From Methylotuvimicrobium alcaliphilum 20Z (GTDB taxonomy: Bacteria > Pseudomonadota > Gammaproteobacteria > Methylococcales > Methylomonadaceae): a stretch of 64,000 bases of DNA. Positions 1 through 8,004 of this stretch are shown in pieces; the stretch's first letter is position 1; each line of letters starts with the position of its first letter. The position numbers and the translations under genes are program-made. Where the stretch lies: contig NC_016112.1 of assembly GCF_000968535.2 (NCBI RefSeq), positions 1,426,001 to 1,490,000 of the forward strand, read 5' to 3'. The notes under the pieces are model-generated. The model was not told where the DNA came from, did no database searches, and saw only the letters and a program-made list of their open reading frames with translations.

Positions 1-353
1 CCGCCTGGAGCCAATCCGCCGCGCCGCAAACCGCGGCGCAAGAGATTTTGCTATTTGCGCCGAAAACGCCGTTCCCCGATGCCGATTTCAATTTGCGGCT
101 TCTTGGGCCACGCCTTGCTTTAACCGAAGATCCGCCGGTCGGCAATGCGGTGCCGGCTTTTTGTTCGTATTTGTGTTCGTTCGAACATACGCGTAAGGGC
201 ACGCACAGTTTTGCTGTGGAACGTGGCGACGAACGTTCGCGACGCAGTGTTATTCGCATCGAAATGGATAACAAAGGCGAGGAATTATTGCCTCTGCGCG
301 TCGGCGGCGAGGCGGTGATGTTCGCCGAGGGGCTAATCGATCTGCCGAAATGA
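1..353 (+). CDS. PhzF-family isomerase, C-terminal part only
   Basis: The frame is open from the left edge and stops with TGA at 351-353, so about 116 C-terminal residues are seen and the start lies outside the window. The stretch DPPVGNAVPAF resembles the second conserved motif of PhzF-type epimerases/isomerases (DPATGSA-like), and it is followed by the expected late strands and a GGEAV segment. PhzF relatives are cytosolic, act on small metabolites, and mostly have unknown substrates. No substrate can be inferred. The assignment rests on a fragment. Confidence 0.55.
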   Translation, partial: AWSQSAAPQTAAQEILLFAPKTPFPDADFNLRLLGPRLALTEDPPVGNAVPAFCSYLCSFEHTRKGTHSFAVERGDERSRRSVIRIEMDNKGEELLPLRVGGEAVMFAEGLIDLPK

Positions 354-449
354 AGGTTTACCCTTAGCAGTGTAGCCCGGATGGAGCGTAGCCCAATCCG
401 GGACGGTCGAAGCCATGTCATTCCCGTATTCCACTATGCTGCATACGGG

Positions 450-749
450 TTATACTCATCGGAGATCAAAATTCGGCGCCGGGGTGTCCGTCAAAGGACG
501 CCGTGAACCCAGCACCTAAATCCAGCACCTAAATTCCATAGGTCTTTGGCAATGATTCAAAATCATGGCTTATTTAGGTGCTGGATGAATTATCCAAGAT
601 AGTTAACCATAGCCAATGGGCTATGGAATTTAGGTGCTGGGTGAATACGTCCATGTAGGCTCTATGCCAGCTCCATGCTGGCAAAGCCTTTGCCGAGCAC
701 CCCGGCGCCTCCTAAGGCACTGCCGAAATTTGAAGTGCGAAAGGTATAC
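450..749. repeat. Core-hairpin repeat, type A, with palindromic module
   Basis: This fills most of the gene-free stretch 354-804. The outer ends read TATAC and GTATA. The arms carry TTCGGCGCCGGGGTGTCC and its degenerate complement. The centre holds the conserved core (GGACGCCGTGAA, interrupted, then GAATACGTCCATGTAGGCT) and the hairpin GCCAGC, loop TCCAT, GCTGGC. At 508-640 a doubly nested palindromic module (units bounded by CCAGCACCTAAAT and ATTTAGGTGCTGG) interrupts the core between two copies of GTGAA (503-507 and 641-645). No coding signal is seen. Confidence 0.8.
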
Positions 750-804
750 ATGCTGCAACATTACGGTTTGAATAGAGTTGGGTTATAAAGCAAATCTACC
801 TAGC

Positions 805-1284
805 TTACCAAGACTTATAAGGCAAAAACTTGCCGTTCATCGTGATAATAACGCGATCGCCCGCCGGGTTTTCTTCTTTGCCGACCGTCATGCTGAAATC
901 GATCGCGCTCATGATGCCGTCGCCGAATTTTTCGTGAATGATTTCTTTCAAGGTTTCGCCGTAAACGCCGACGACTTCATAAAGCCGGTAAATGAGCGGA
1001 TCTTGAGGTACGTCGAAAGCCCATTGTTTGTAAGGGAACATTGCCAAGGCGACTTGTACTTCGTTGGGTAGTTCCAGAACGGTGCATAGCTTTTCTGCCA
1101 GTTCCGGTTTCATGCTGTTCATGCCAAGGCAAGCCGATGTCAGCCAAACTTCATCGACGCCGATTTGTTCGGCAATGGCTGTCCAGGTGAGTTGCTTTTG
1201 TACTTTTGCCGTGATGATCCGATCGGTCATTTGCTCTTTGGTGAGCAAGGAGTCGGCTTTGCAAGATGATGGAGTCGTTTTCAT
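805..1284 (-). CDS. cynS: Cyanate hydratase (cyanase)
   Basis: Cyanase converts cyanate and bicarbonate to carbamate and CO2, and the carbamate decays to ammonia, so it serves cyanate detoxification and nitrogen supply. The protein is 159 residues (156 in E. coli) with an N-terminal helix-turn-helix-like fold and the catalytic C-terminal block. The three catalytic residues of the E. coli enzyme (Arg96, Glu99, Ser122) appear as Arg100, Glu103 and Ser126 in YRLYE and MSAIDF. It lies downstream of an FNT channel and a kinase/phosphatase on the same strand, separated from the latter by a type B repeat. The ATG at 1284 follows a GAGG ribosome-binding site. Confidence 0.95.
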   Translation of the reverse strand: MKTTPSSCKADSLLTKEQMTDRIITAKVQKQLTWTAIAEQIGVDEVWLTSACLGMNSMKPELAEKLCTVLELPNEVQVALAMFPYKQWAFDVPQDPLIYRLYEVVGVYGETLKEIIHEKFGDGIMSAIDFSMTVGKEENPAGDRVIITMNGKFLPYKSW

Positions 1285-1301
1285 ATTAAATACCTCTTTT
1301 G

Positions 1302-1475
1302 CTTAGTAATATGCGCAAAATAACTTCCCGAAATAGTAAGTACTGATGAGGTTCGATGGCTCGCTTAACAGGACGCCGTAAATACATCCTTGTAGGCTTG
1401 GCGGCGGCTATCCCTGCCGCCGACACCTGTCAATCGAGCCACCGAACCCCTTTTCGACATTTGAAGAAGTTATTT
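1302..1475. repeat. Core-hairpin repeat, type B, running into the kinase gene
   Basis: The arms GGTTCGATGGCTCG (near 1352) and CGAGCCACCGAACC (near 1434) enclose the core GGACGCCGTAAATAC plus ATCCTTGTAGGCT and a GGCGGC/GCCGCC hairpin. The left outer end (1302-1326) carries the motif read on the minus strand as AAGTTATTTTGCGC followed by ATATTACTAAG, which recurs upstream of several genes. The right arm overlaps the last codons of the kinase/phosphatase gene and supplies its stop codon. Confidence 0.75.
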
Positions 1476-3210
1476 CACGCTCGTTCCTGAGTTGGATTAA
1501 TAACGTGACGACGATAATCGTCAATATGAGAGAAATGCTTTTCCAGAAGGTTACAGGGTCGCGCTCTATGAGCGGCGGATGCGTTTTATTTAAAAAAGTT
1601 TGATTCGGATAACGCAGGTCGTGAACAAATTCGGATAATGCTTCATATCGCTTGTAGGGATTCGGGTGGACGGCTTTCTTGATGGTATCATCGATCCAGG
1701 CCGGAATTGCCCGCTCATTGTTCAGGATGGAGTAATAGTTCAATCGATTTTGAGCCGCTTTCGTCTTACATTTGGCCACTTGAGTACCATAAGGCAGATT
1801 ACCGGTCAGCATTTGATAGGTTATGACGCCTAACGAAAATAAGTCCGAGCGGGGCGTTCCATTTTCGCCTAAAAAATATTCGGGGGCGCTATACGGAGCG
1901 GTGCCGAGTAATGGGTGCCGTTCGATGGGGCTGTTCATTTCCGTCAGTCCTGCAACTCGAGTCGAGCCGAAGTCGATGATCTTTACCGTGCCGGAGCTAT
2001 CGATCATGATATTTTCCGGTCTCAAGTCCTGATGGACCATTTCAAGTCGGTGAAACGCGCGTAAGCCTTTGGCAATTTGGTCAATGATGCCGCGTACGGT
2101 TTCCAGATCGGGTTTCGGGTTATCGATCATCCACTGTTTCAAGGTTAGGCCATCGATGAATTCGGTGACAATGTAGAGATAATTGCGTTTTCGGGTTTGT
2201 TCGCAGGGTTTTAAGACATGGGGACTATCGATGCGGCGCGCTATCCAGTCTTCCATGAGAAAATTCTCAAGGTAAGCGGGATCGTTTCGAAGATCGATTG
2301 AAGGCGTTTTAATGACGACCGGTGTATTTGTTTCGGTATCCATTGCCAAATAGACATGGCTCCGGTTGCTGTTATGCAGCTCTCTCATGATTTGATAACC
2401 GTCGAAAATCATCCTGGCGGTCAATGTCGGCGGAAACGGAAGCTCTGTTATTTGCCGATAAATCTCATCCGCATTTTGATTCGGCAATTCCTCGACAGCG
2501 ACAATCTGTATCGTCAAGTTATCCGAACTCCCTTGCCGGTAAGCTTCGTTGACGATCATTGTTGCGACAGTAGCTAAATCATCGCCATGCTTCTTGATCG
2601 CATTAATGATGAAAACATGATTAACAAATTCATAAACGCCATCGGTCATCAACAAGAAGCGATCGCCCATTTCGATCGGTAGCGCTTGGTAATCGATTTC
2701 AAGGTGATGATCGATACCCAATGCACGACTCAGGTAGCTTTTGTCTTGGGAAACCCAAAGTCGATGATCGTTAGTTAATTGCTCCAGATGATTGTCCTGT
2801 AATCGATAAATCCGCGTATCGCCGACATGAAAAATATGCGCGGTATTCGACTTGAAAATCAAGGCGCTAAAGGTACAAACATAGCCTCTGTCTTTATCGT
2901 AACGATATTGGCTTTGTTGGGTTTGAGCATGCAGCCAGGAGTTGGTTGCAAGCAAGACCCGTTGCGCCGATTTTTTGACCGACCAAGCTTCCGAGGTGCA
3001 AAAATAATCTTCTAGGAATCCGGTGACCGCAGCTTCACTGGCAATATGGCTGACAGTGCTGCTGCTGATTCCGTCGGCCATCGCAATGGCAACACCTTTT
3101 GAACTCAATTGCGGTTCTTTCGGCATATAGACGCCATGAAAATCCTGATTGATTTCCTTTCGGCCTTTATCGGAATACTGCCCTACGGATATTTTTAGTG
3201 TACCGGACAT
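1408..3210 (-). CDS. Bifunctional PP2C-type phosphatase / Ser-Thr protein kinase
   Basis: Two signalling enzymes are fused in about 600 residues. The N-terminal PP2C half has EINQD, the metal-binding MADGISSS, HVGDTRIYR, MTDGVYE and SSDNLT. The C-terminal kinase half has a VVIK lysine, the catalytic loop HQDLRPEN (HRD altered to HQD), a DFG magnesium loop and an APE-like SAPEYF. A single hydrophobic helix near the C-terminus (SISLILTIIVVTLLI) probably anchors it to the inner membrane. It starts 64 bp after the FNT channel gene, so the two are probably cotranscribed; such fusions commonly sit beside nitrite/formate channels. The ATG at 3210 is preferred over an upstream TTG at 3237. The last roughly 13 residues (GFGGSIDRCRRQG) and the stop are encoded by a repeat. 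Confidence 0.88.
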   Translation of the reverse strand: MSGTLKISVGQYSDKGRKEINQDFHGVYMPKEPQLSSKGVAIAMADGISSSTVSHIASEAAVTGFLEDYFCTSEAWSVKKSAQRVLLATNSWLHAQTQQSQYRYDKDRGYVCTFSALIFKSNTAHIFHVGDTRIYRLQDNHLEQLTNDHRLWVSQDKSYLSRALGIDHHLEIDYQALPIEMGDRFLLMTDGVYEFVNHVFIINAIKKHGDDLATVATMIVNEAYRQGSSDNLTIQIVAVEELPNQNADEIYRQITELPFPPTLTARMIFDGYQIMRELHNSNRSHVYLAMDTETNTPVVIKTPSIDLRNDPAYLENFLMEDWIARRIDSPHVLKPCEQTRKRNYLYIVTEFIDGLTLKQWMIDNPKPDLETVRGIIDQIAKGLRAFHRLEMVHQDLRPENIMIDSSGTVKIIDFGSTRVAGLTEMNSPIERHPLLGTAPYSAPEYFLGENGTPRSDLFSLGVITYQMLTGNLPYGTQVAKCKTKAAQNRLNYYSILNNERAIPAWIDDTIKKAVHPNPYKRYEALSEFVHDLRYPNQTFLNKTHPPLIERDPVTFWKSISLILTIIVVTLLIQLRNEREITSSNVEKGFGGSIDRCRRQG

Positions 3211-3274
3211 GGGTTTTCGTTTAATGAAGAGTCTCAACCTTAAGCTAAGTTTGAGACTCTGTTAAGGGGGCGAG

Positions 3275-4084
3275 TTACAGAGCACGCTTCGGTGCGGTTC
3301 TTATGTGAGTGCTGTACAGCGTCATGCCGGTAAATGCGAGTCCGCCGACTAGGTTGCCCAGAACCGTGGGTATTTCGTTCCAGATGAAATAGTCCATGAT
3401 CGAGAAATTACCGCCCATGATCAAGCCGGCGGGAAACAGAAACATGTTCACTACGGAATGTTCGAAGGCCATGCCGAAGAACAGCATGATCGGCATCCAC
3501 ATCGCGATTACTTTACCGCTGACCGTGGTCGATATCATTGCTCCGACCACGCCGGTAGACACCATCCAATTGCATAGCATGCCTCTAGTAAAGATCGTAA
3601 ACCAGCCGGCGACACCATATTGGGCATATCCCAACGTACGGGCCTCGCCGACGCCGGCGAGTTTTTTTCCGACGGCATTCGGTTCGACCGAAAAGCCGTA
3701 GGTGAAAACTATCGACATCAACAACGCCACGGTCAAAGCACCGAGGAAATTGCCGACGAAGACCAATCCCCAGTTCCTGAAAATACCGCCTATTGTCACT
3801 CCCGGGCGTTTATCGATCCATGCCAACGGCACCAGAACAAAAACACCGGTCAATAGATCGAAGCCCAGCAAGTACAACATGCAAAAACCGACCGGAAACA
3901 TAATCGCGCCGAAGATCGGAGAACCGGTTTCGACAGTGATACTGACTGCAAATACGGCGGCTAATGCAAGGATCGCACCGGCCATATAGGCTCTGATCAG
4001 CGTATCTCGTGTTGACATATAGACTTTGGATTCACCGGCATCGACCATTTTTGTGACAAATTCCGAAGGGACTAAATAAGACAT
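3275..4084 (-). CDS. Formate/nitrite transporter (FNT) family channel
   Basis: This is a 269-residue membrane protein with about six hydrophobic segments. The FNT signatures are visible: RGMLCNWMV and GMAFEHSVVNMFLFPAG, the latter with the central histidine that gates anion protonation. The family forms pentameric channels for formate, nitrite or hydrosulfide. Linkage to cyanase and to a signalling fusion favours nitrogen metabolism (NirC-like), but the sequence alone does not fix the substrate. It is the first gene of the minus-strand set. Confidence 0.9.
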   Translation of the reverse strand: MSYLVPSEFVTKMVDAGESKVYMSTRDTLIRAYMAGAILALAAVFAVSITVETGSPIFGAIMFPVGFCMLYLLGFDLLTGVFVLVPLAWIDKRPGVTIGGIFRNWGLVFVGNFLGALTVALLMSIVFTYGFSVEPNAVGKKLAGVGEARTLGYAQYGVAGWFTIFTRGMLCNWMVSTGVVGAMISTTVSGKVIAMWMPIMLFFGMAFEHSVVNMFLFPAGLIMGGNFSIMDYFIWNEIPTVLGNLVGGLAFTGMTLYSTHIRTAPKRAL

Positions 4085-4112
4085 GGCATTCCTCTGATCA
4101 AGTTAAAAAATA

Positions 4113-4272
4113 CGTAACTATTCAGCGCATGCGGTAGGTTGGTGTCAGGCATTGATTTCTAAGGACGCGTGAATACATCCCTGTAAGCTCTGACTGCAAC
4201 GTCCTGTTGCAGACAGCCTTATAAATCAGTGCCTGACACCTTCTCATACATGACTTATGCTGAATAATTACA
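4113..4272. repeat. Core-hairpin repeat, type C
   Basis: The outer ends are GTAACTATTCAGC and GCTGAATAATTAC. Inside are the arms GGTGTCAGGCATTGATTT and AAATCAGTGCCTGACACC, which pair with one mismatch. The centre holds the core (GGACGCGTGAATAC plus ATCCCTGTAAGCT) and the hairpin CTGCAAC, loop GTCCT, GTTGCAG. The core matches types A and B, but the arms and the hairpin stem differ completely. It sits between the start of the FNT gene and the terminator of the DUF389 gene and may carry or displace the FNT promoter. Confidence 0.75.
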
Positions 4273-4284
4273 AAAACACAAGGC

Positions 4285-4327
4285 AAAAAAAAGGCGCTTT
4301 AATCCCTAGTGGGGTTAAAGCGCCTTT
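4285..4327 (-). terminator. Rho-independent terminator of the DUF389 gene
   Basis: A 13-bp stem (4290-4302 with 4315-4327, AAAGGCGCTTTAA) is followed on the minus strand by a run of T residues (A-run at 4285-4291 on the plus strand). It lies about 190 bp past the stop of the DUF389 gene in its direction. Position 4328-4518 shows nothing else recognisable. Confidence 0.85.
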
Positions 4328-4518
4328 GCTTTAAGAAACTCGAATGAAGATAAGCGGAAATCGTGCCAAGTTCTATTAAAAATATAAGCTATTGATATTA
4401 TAAATAGTAAATATTAGCTCTTGTTGGGTAAGGGTTGTTTTGTGTCTTTGTGAACCGGTCTGGTGCATTGCGGAGTAGATTTTAGTGCGTCGTCTATGAC
4501 GTAGCTGCGGAGCGCGGC

Positions 4519-6462
4519 TTATTGTTCATTTTCATCGACGGCAACGGTTTCCCTAACAAAATGCAAAGCAAAATTGAAGCGGGCAGGCCTACCGAGTTCC
4601 GTATGTAAATCGTCCTCGAGCCGAGTAAATACCGATTCGTCCGGTATGGTATTGATGAGTAGATCGGCATTTAGATTGAGCGGTCGTAGCGTATTGACCT
4701 TGATATTCCGAAGTTCAAGCCGGTGTCCATTGATTTGATAGGTTTTACCGGCCAGTTGCGTTTTGATATCGGCGATATGCTCCATGGTTTGGAAAGAATA
4801 GAACAAAGGCACGGAAATCAATGCCAACAATAGGCTCGATAGCAAAATTCCTTTTCTGGCCCGAGTAAAAGGCGCGAACCCGATAACCATAAATGAGATG
4901 AGGGCGGCCATCGTAATTCCGATTAAGTTAGTCAAGAATAAGAGCATGGCGCCAAAAAAAATATCGGATTCAAGCCAACCGATGCCGATACCTGCAACGC
5001 AGAGGGGAGGCACCAAGGCGACTGCGATGGCAACGCCCGGCAAACTTTTGGCTATGCTTTCGCGGGCTTGGGCCATCGCGCCGGCGATACCGGAAAAAAC
5101 CGCGACCAATAAATCCAACGTCGAAGGATGCAAACGGGCTTCGATTTCCGGCGTGGCATCTTTGAAAGGCAGTAATGCCGCCATTGCCGATGAAATCGCA
5201 AGCGCGATGCCAATGCCGATCAGCAGCGAAACGATTGATTCTCGAGTCAAGAATTTTTCGGAGCGAAGCAAGCCCATCGACAAAGAAATAATCGGTGCCA
5301 TCAAGGGTGCCAAAACCATTGCGCCGATAACGACGGATGGACTACTCAGGAATAAACCCAACGTGGCCAGCATGGAACTGAGTACCATTAATAAGACATA
5401 GGTACTCGTCGTCCTGGCGTTTTCCTTGAGTGCTAGGAACAAGTCTTTAAAGTCGGATTCGAGCGCATGGGGAAAAAACGGCAAGGTTTTACTGAAATAT
5501 TTCAGCCGCGCTTCCCCTTGCGGCAGGTTTTCGACATTGAAATTTTCTTTGTCGCCGGATTGCGAGTTGAGCGATCGAAAACTGTCGCCGACGGTGATTT
5601 TAAGGGCTGCAGGAACCGTTTCTAACAATAGCTCGCGAGTCGAGACCGGTTTGTGTTCTATCCAAAAGTCAATGTCCTGTTTTGCAGTTATGCGCAAAGA
5701 AACGCTTCGAACGAATCCTAGTTGTCTCGGTAGTTGTGCCGAAGCCTGCGGAATAGTTATCGATGTCGATTGTATGTAGCTTAAAATCGATTGCGGTGCA
5801 AAGAACACGAACGACAATCGGCCATCTTTAAGCGATGCCGATTCGCCGAAAAGTTTGGCGAATGGATTTCGTTTTGCAAGATCCAATAGATACAAGCCGA
5901 TGATCGCCGTTTTGACTGATTTTCCTTTCGCGGTTTCTATTTCGATGGCAATCGGTTGTAAGTTGAAGGCATGAATCAAACGCTGACAATAAAACTTTGT
6001 TTTCTTGAAGAGATTTCGCGTATTGCCGGCCTCGATCAATTCGGCTAGTGCTGTTTGATTCAACAGGCCGATGCCGCGGCTAATGAATTCTCCGTTGCAG
6101 CGGATCAAATCGACCGGAACTATTTCTGTTTCTAATACTAAGGCCAAGCAGTCGTCAAGCTTATTGGGCAGACCGAGATGATCGAAAAATACGGGTCGTA
6201 ATTCGTTGGGATACGGCAGAAAACTTAGTGCGATGGTTTTATTGAATGCAGCAGTAAGTACGGCTTGAAATTCGGTATGTTTAACCCAAACCAAGGCATG
6301 ATTTAGATTGCCGTTGACATGCAGTCCGCTAAGGTTCGACATCTTAATCGTGCGAATTGAGATGTCGTTCTCAACAATTAGCGGATGTTGCTTGACTAGA
6401 GCCAAATTCTTTTTATCCAACTCATCGGAGTGAATCAGGTAAAGCGGTTTGGGGTCTGTCAT
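4519..6462 (-). CDS. DUF389 domain membrane protein (TIGR00341 type)
   Basis: The protein has 647 residues. The N-terminal half (about 1-330) is soluble with no motif I can name. The C-terminal half (about 345-560) has multiple membrane helices with the features of the DUF389 family: LSSMLATLGLFLSSPSVVIGAMVLAPLMAPI, then repeated Gly/Ala/Pro-rich helices (GVAIAVALVPPLCVAGIGIG). The family is widespread in bacteria and its function is unproven. It ends a minus-strand run after the TM2 protein, 52 bp downstream. Confidence 0.8.
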   Translation of the reverse strand: MTDPKPLYLIHSDELDKKNLALVKQHPLIVENDISIRTIKMSNLSGLHVNGNLNHALVWVKHTEFQAVLTAAFNKTIALSFLPYPNELRPVFFDHLGLPNKLDDCLALVLETEIVPVDLIRCNGEFISRGIGLLNQTALAELIEAGNTRNLFKKTKFYCQRLIHAFNLQPIAIEIETAKGKSVKTAIIGLYLLDLAKRNPFAKLFGESASLKDGRLSFVFFAPQSILSYIQSTSITIPQASAQLPRQLGFVRSVSLRITAKQDIDFWIEHKPVSTRELLLETVPAALKITVGDSFRSLNSQSGDKENFNVENLPQGEARLKYFSKTLPFFPHALESDFKDLFLALKENARTTSTYVLLMVLSSMLATLGLFLSSPSVVIGAMVLAPLMAPIISLSMGLLRSEKFLTRESIVSLLIGIGIALAISSAMAALLPFKDATPEIEARLHPSTLDLLVAVFSGIAGAMAQARESIAKSLPGVAIAVALVPPLCVAGIGIGWLESDIFFGAMLLFLTNLIGITMAALISFMVIGFAPFTRARKGILLSSLLLALISVPLFYSFQTMEHIADIKTQLAGKTYQINGHRLELRNIKVNTLRPLNLNADLLINTIPDESVFTRLEDDLHTELGRPARFNFALHFVRETVAVDENEQ

Positions 6463-6514
6463 TCGATATATACATTTCGCAGGTTAAACGGGGCTAAGCG
6501 ATTTCAATGATCGT

Positions 6515-6928
6515 TTATTTCAACGGTCTGCCTTTGGCGTCTATATCGAAATTTTTGCTGAGTAACAAGGCAAACTCGATAAAGCCCCATACCACGCCGA
6601 AACCGATGGTCAAAACAGTTACCGCGATTTGAGCAAGACCGATCCAATAATAGCCAAGGTAAAAACGATGTGCGCCAACGCCGCCCAAAAGCAACGCAAG
6701 TATTGTTGCCAGCAGTCGAGACTTTACCGGTTTGTGCGGATTGAGATAGGATCCGATTAGCACAACCGATTTGGCTTCGCCTTCTTCCAATTCGAAGTTG
6801 ATATCGTCGCCCGGCTCCGGTAAGTCGGGTGATTGCCAACTGTCGAGATGAAACTCGTAAAAAGAGTCGCCGCTTTTTATTACGCCGGTTTGTCTGCCGA
6901 GGTCAAAACTTTCTATATGTCCGATCAT
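6515..6928 (-). CDS. TM2-domain protein with N-terminal cold-shock-like domain
   Basis: About 137 residues. Residues 1-60 (GHIESFDLGRQTGVIKSGDSFYEFH and GDDINFELEEGEA) look like a small OB-fold cold-shock-type domain. The remainder is a TM2 domain: two membrane helices with GGVGAHRFYLGYYWIGLAQI and a polar turn. TM2 proteins have no settled function. A TTG at 6955 would put the start inside the heptanucleotide repeat, so the ATG at 6928 is preferred. Confidence 0.8.
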   Translation of the reverse strand: MIGHIESFDLGRQTGVIKSGDSFYEFHLDSWQSPDLPEPGDDINFELEEGEAKSVVLIGSYLNPHKPVKSRLLATILALLLGGVGAHRFYLGYYWIGLAQIAVTVLTIGFGVVWGFIEFALLLSKNFDIDAKGRPLK

Positions 6929-6941
6929 GTTTGTAAAATGA

Positions 6942-7032
6942 GGTTCAAGGTTCAAGGTTCAAGGTTCAAGGTTCAAGGTTCAAGGTTCAAGGTTCAAGGT
7001 TCAAGGTTCAAGGTTCAAGGTTCAAGGTTCAA
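6942..7032. repeat. Heptanucleotide tandem repeat, 13 copies of GGTTCAA
   Basis: Thirteen perfect GGTTCAA units lie between the uspA stop (7039) and the TM2 gene start (6928). The array is noncoding. Its copy number sets the spacing between two genes that are probably cotranscribed. Confidence 0.97.
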
Positions 7033-7038
7033 GGGAGG

Positions 7039-7482
7039 TTATTCGTCTTTGATGCGTACCGCAAGGACATCGCATTTGGCATGATGTAATACGCCGTTGG
7101 CCGTGGATCCTAGCAGCAATGCGAGTCCGTGCCGGCCGTGAGAGCCGACGACGATCAAGTCGACCGCGTTTTCCTCGGCGATTCTGACGATCTCGATTTT
7201 CGGGCTGCCTAATTCGAGAAAGCGATTGTTTTCGGGGATATTGAATCGTTCCGCCAGTTTTTCCAGTCGCAATCTGGCCGACTCCATTAATTGTTCGGTT
7301 AGGTCTATTTCATAAGGAATAATCGGACCGTTCACGGTGTCGATAATCGGAAGGTTATCGACGACATGCAGCAGGCTTATTTTAGCTTGGTATTTATCGG
7401 CCAAGTCGCGTGCACGTTCGGCAATGGCATCGGTATGATCGGAAAAGTCAACCGCGAGCAAGATATGGGTATAATTTTTCAT
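7039..7482 (-). CDS. Universal stress protein, single domain
   Basis: A 147-residue UspA-fold protein. The ATP-binding signature is intact at the C-terminus: VVGSHGRHGLALLLGSTANGV, followed by CDVLAV. The N-terminus ILLAVDFSDHT carries the adenine-pocket aspartate. It is a cytosolic stress protein of unknown client. It follows the membrane protein at 7507-8001 by 24 bp on the same strand. Confidence 0.93.
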   Translation of the reverse strand: MKNYTHILLAVDFSDHTDAIAERARDLADKYQAKISLLHVVDNLPIIDTVNGPIIPYEIDLTEQLMESARLRLEKLAERFNIPENNRFLELGSPKIEIVRIAEENAVDLIVVGSHGRHGLALLLGSTANGVLHHAKCDVLAVRIKDE

Positions 7483-7506
7483 AAAATTTCCATTAGAAGC
7501 GCCAGG

Positions 7507-8001
7507 TTAGGAAAACAGCTGAGCCATGAGCCAATAAGAAGCCATGATATACAAGAATGCGATACCCAGTCCAAAGCTAAAGGATTCGGACAAGGCATGG
7601 CTGACTATGTGTCCGGTAATTAGCCAATGCCAGATCATTAACGCGACTAGTGCCGCGAAGGCCAAAAGCGAGACTCGGCCGGTCGTCATGCCGGCAATAA
7701 TCGGGAGCGCGAAGAAATTGATCAAGGCATCGGTTCCAAATAGTGCGCACGATGTCTGCAAAAAACGGCCGGGTTTTCGTGAAATGAGCAATATGATCTT
7801 GGCAAAGGCCAGCAATAATAAGGCGCCGACCGATATCTGTATAATTGCGTTAAACCAACCGCTATCGATATATAGCATCAAAAAGCCCAGAATGGCATAG
7901 GCCATAATAGAACTCAGCAGCAAAGCCTGCGAATAAGGAAGGTCTTGCGGGCCTTTCCGAAATCGGCAAAGATCGAAAAATAGCATGACCCATTCGTACA
8001 T
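7507..8001 (-). CDS. Unrecognised inner-membrane protein
   Basis: A 164-residue, strongly hydrophobic protein with about five membrane segments and no signal peptide. I recognise no family motif; a Yip1-like fold is possible from the helix spacing but unproven. It begins 3 bp after the stop of the upstream ABC-F gene and is followed by uspA, so it is probably cotranscribed with both. Confidence 0.7.
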   Translation of the reverse strand: MYEWVMLFFDLCRFRKGPQDLPYSQALLLSSIMAYAILGFLMLYIDSGWFNAIIQISVGALLLLAFAKIILLISRKPGRFLQTSCALFGTDALINFFALPIIAGMTTGRVSLLAFAALVALMIWHWLITGHIVSHALSESFSFGLGIAFLYIMASYWLMAQLFS

Positions 8002-8004
8002 AAG

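Noticed and set aside
6942-7032. CRISPR array
   Set aside because: The units are 7 bp with no spacers and no cas genes are present.
6833-7084. Frame encoding FKVQGSR heptapeptide repeats
   Set aside because: It is only the translation of the GGTTCAA array; it lies antisense to the TM2 gene start and has no family features.
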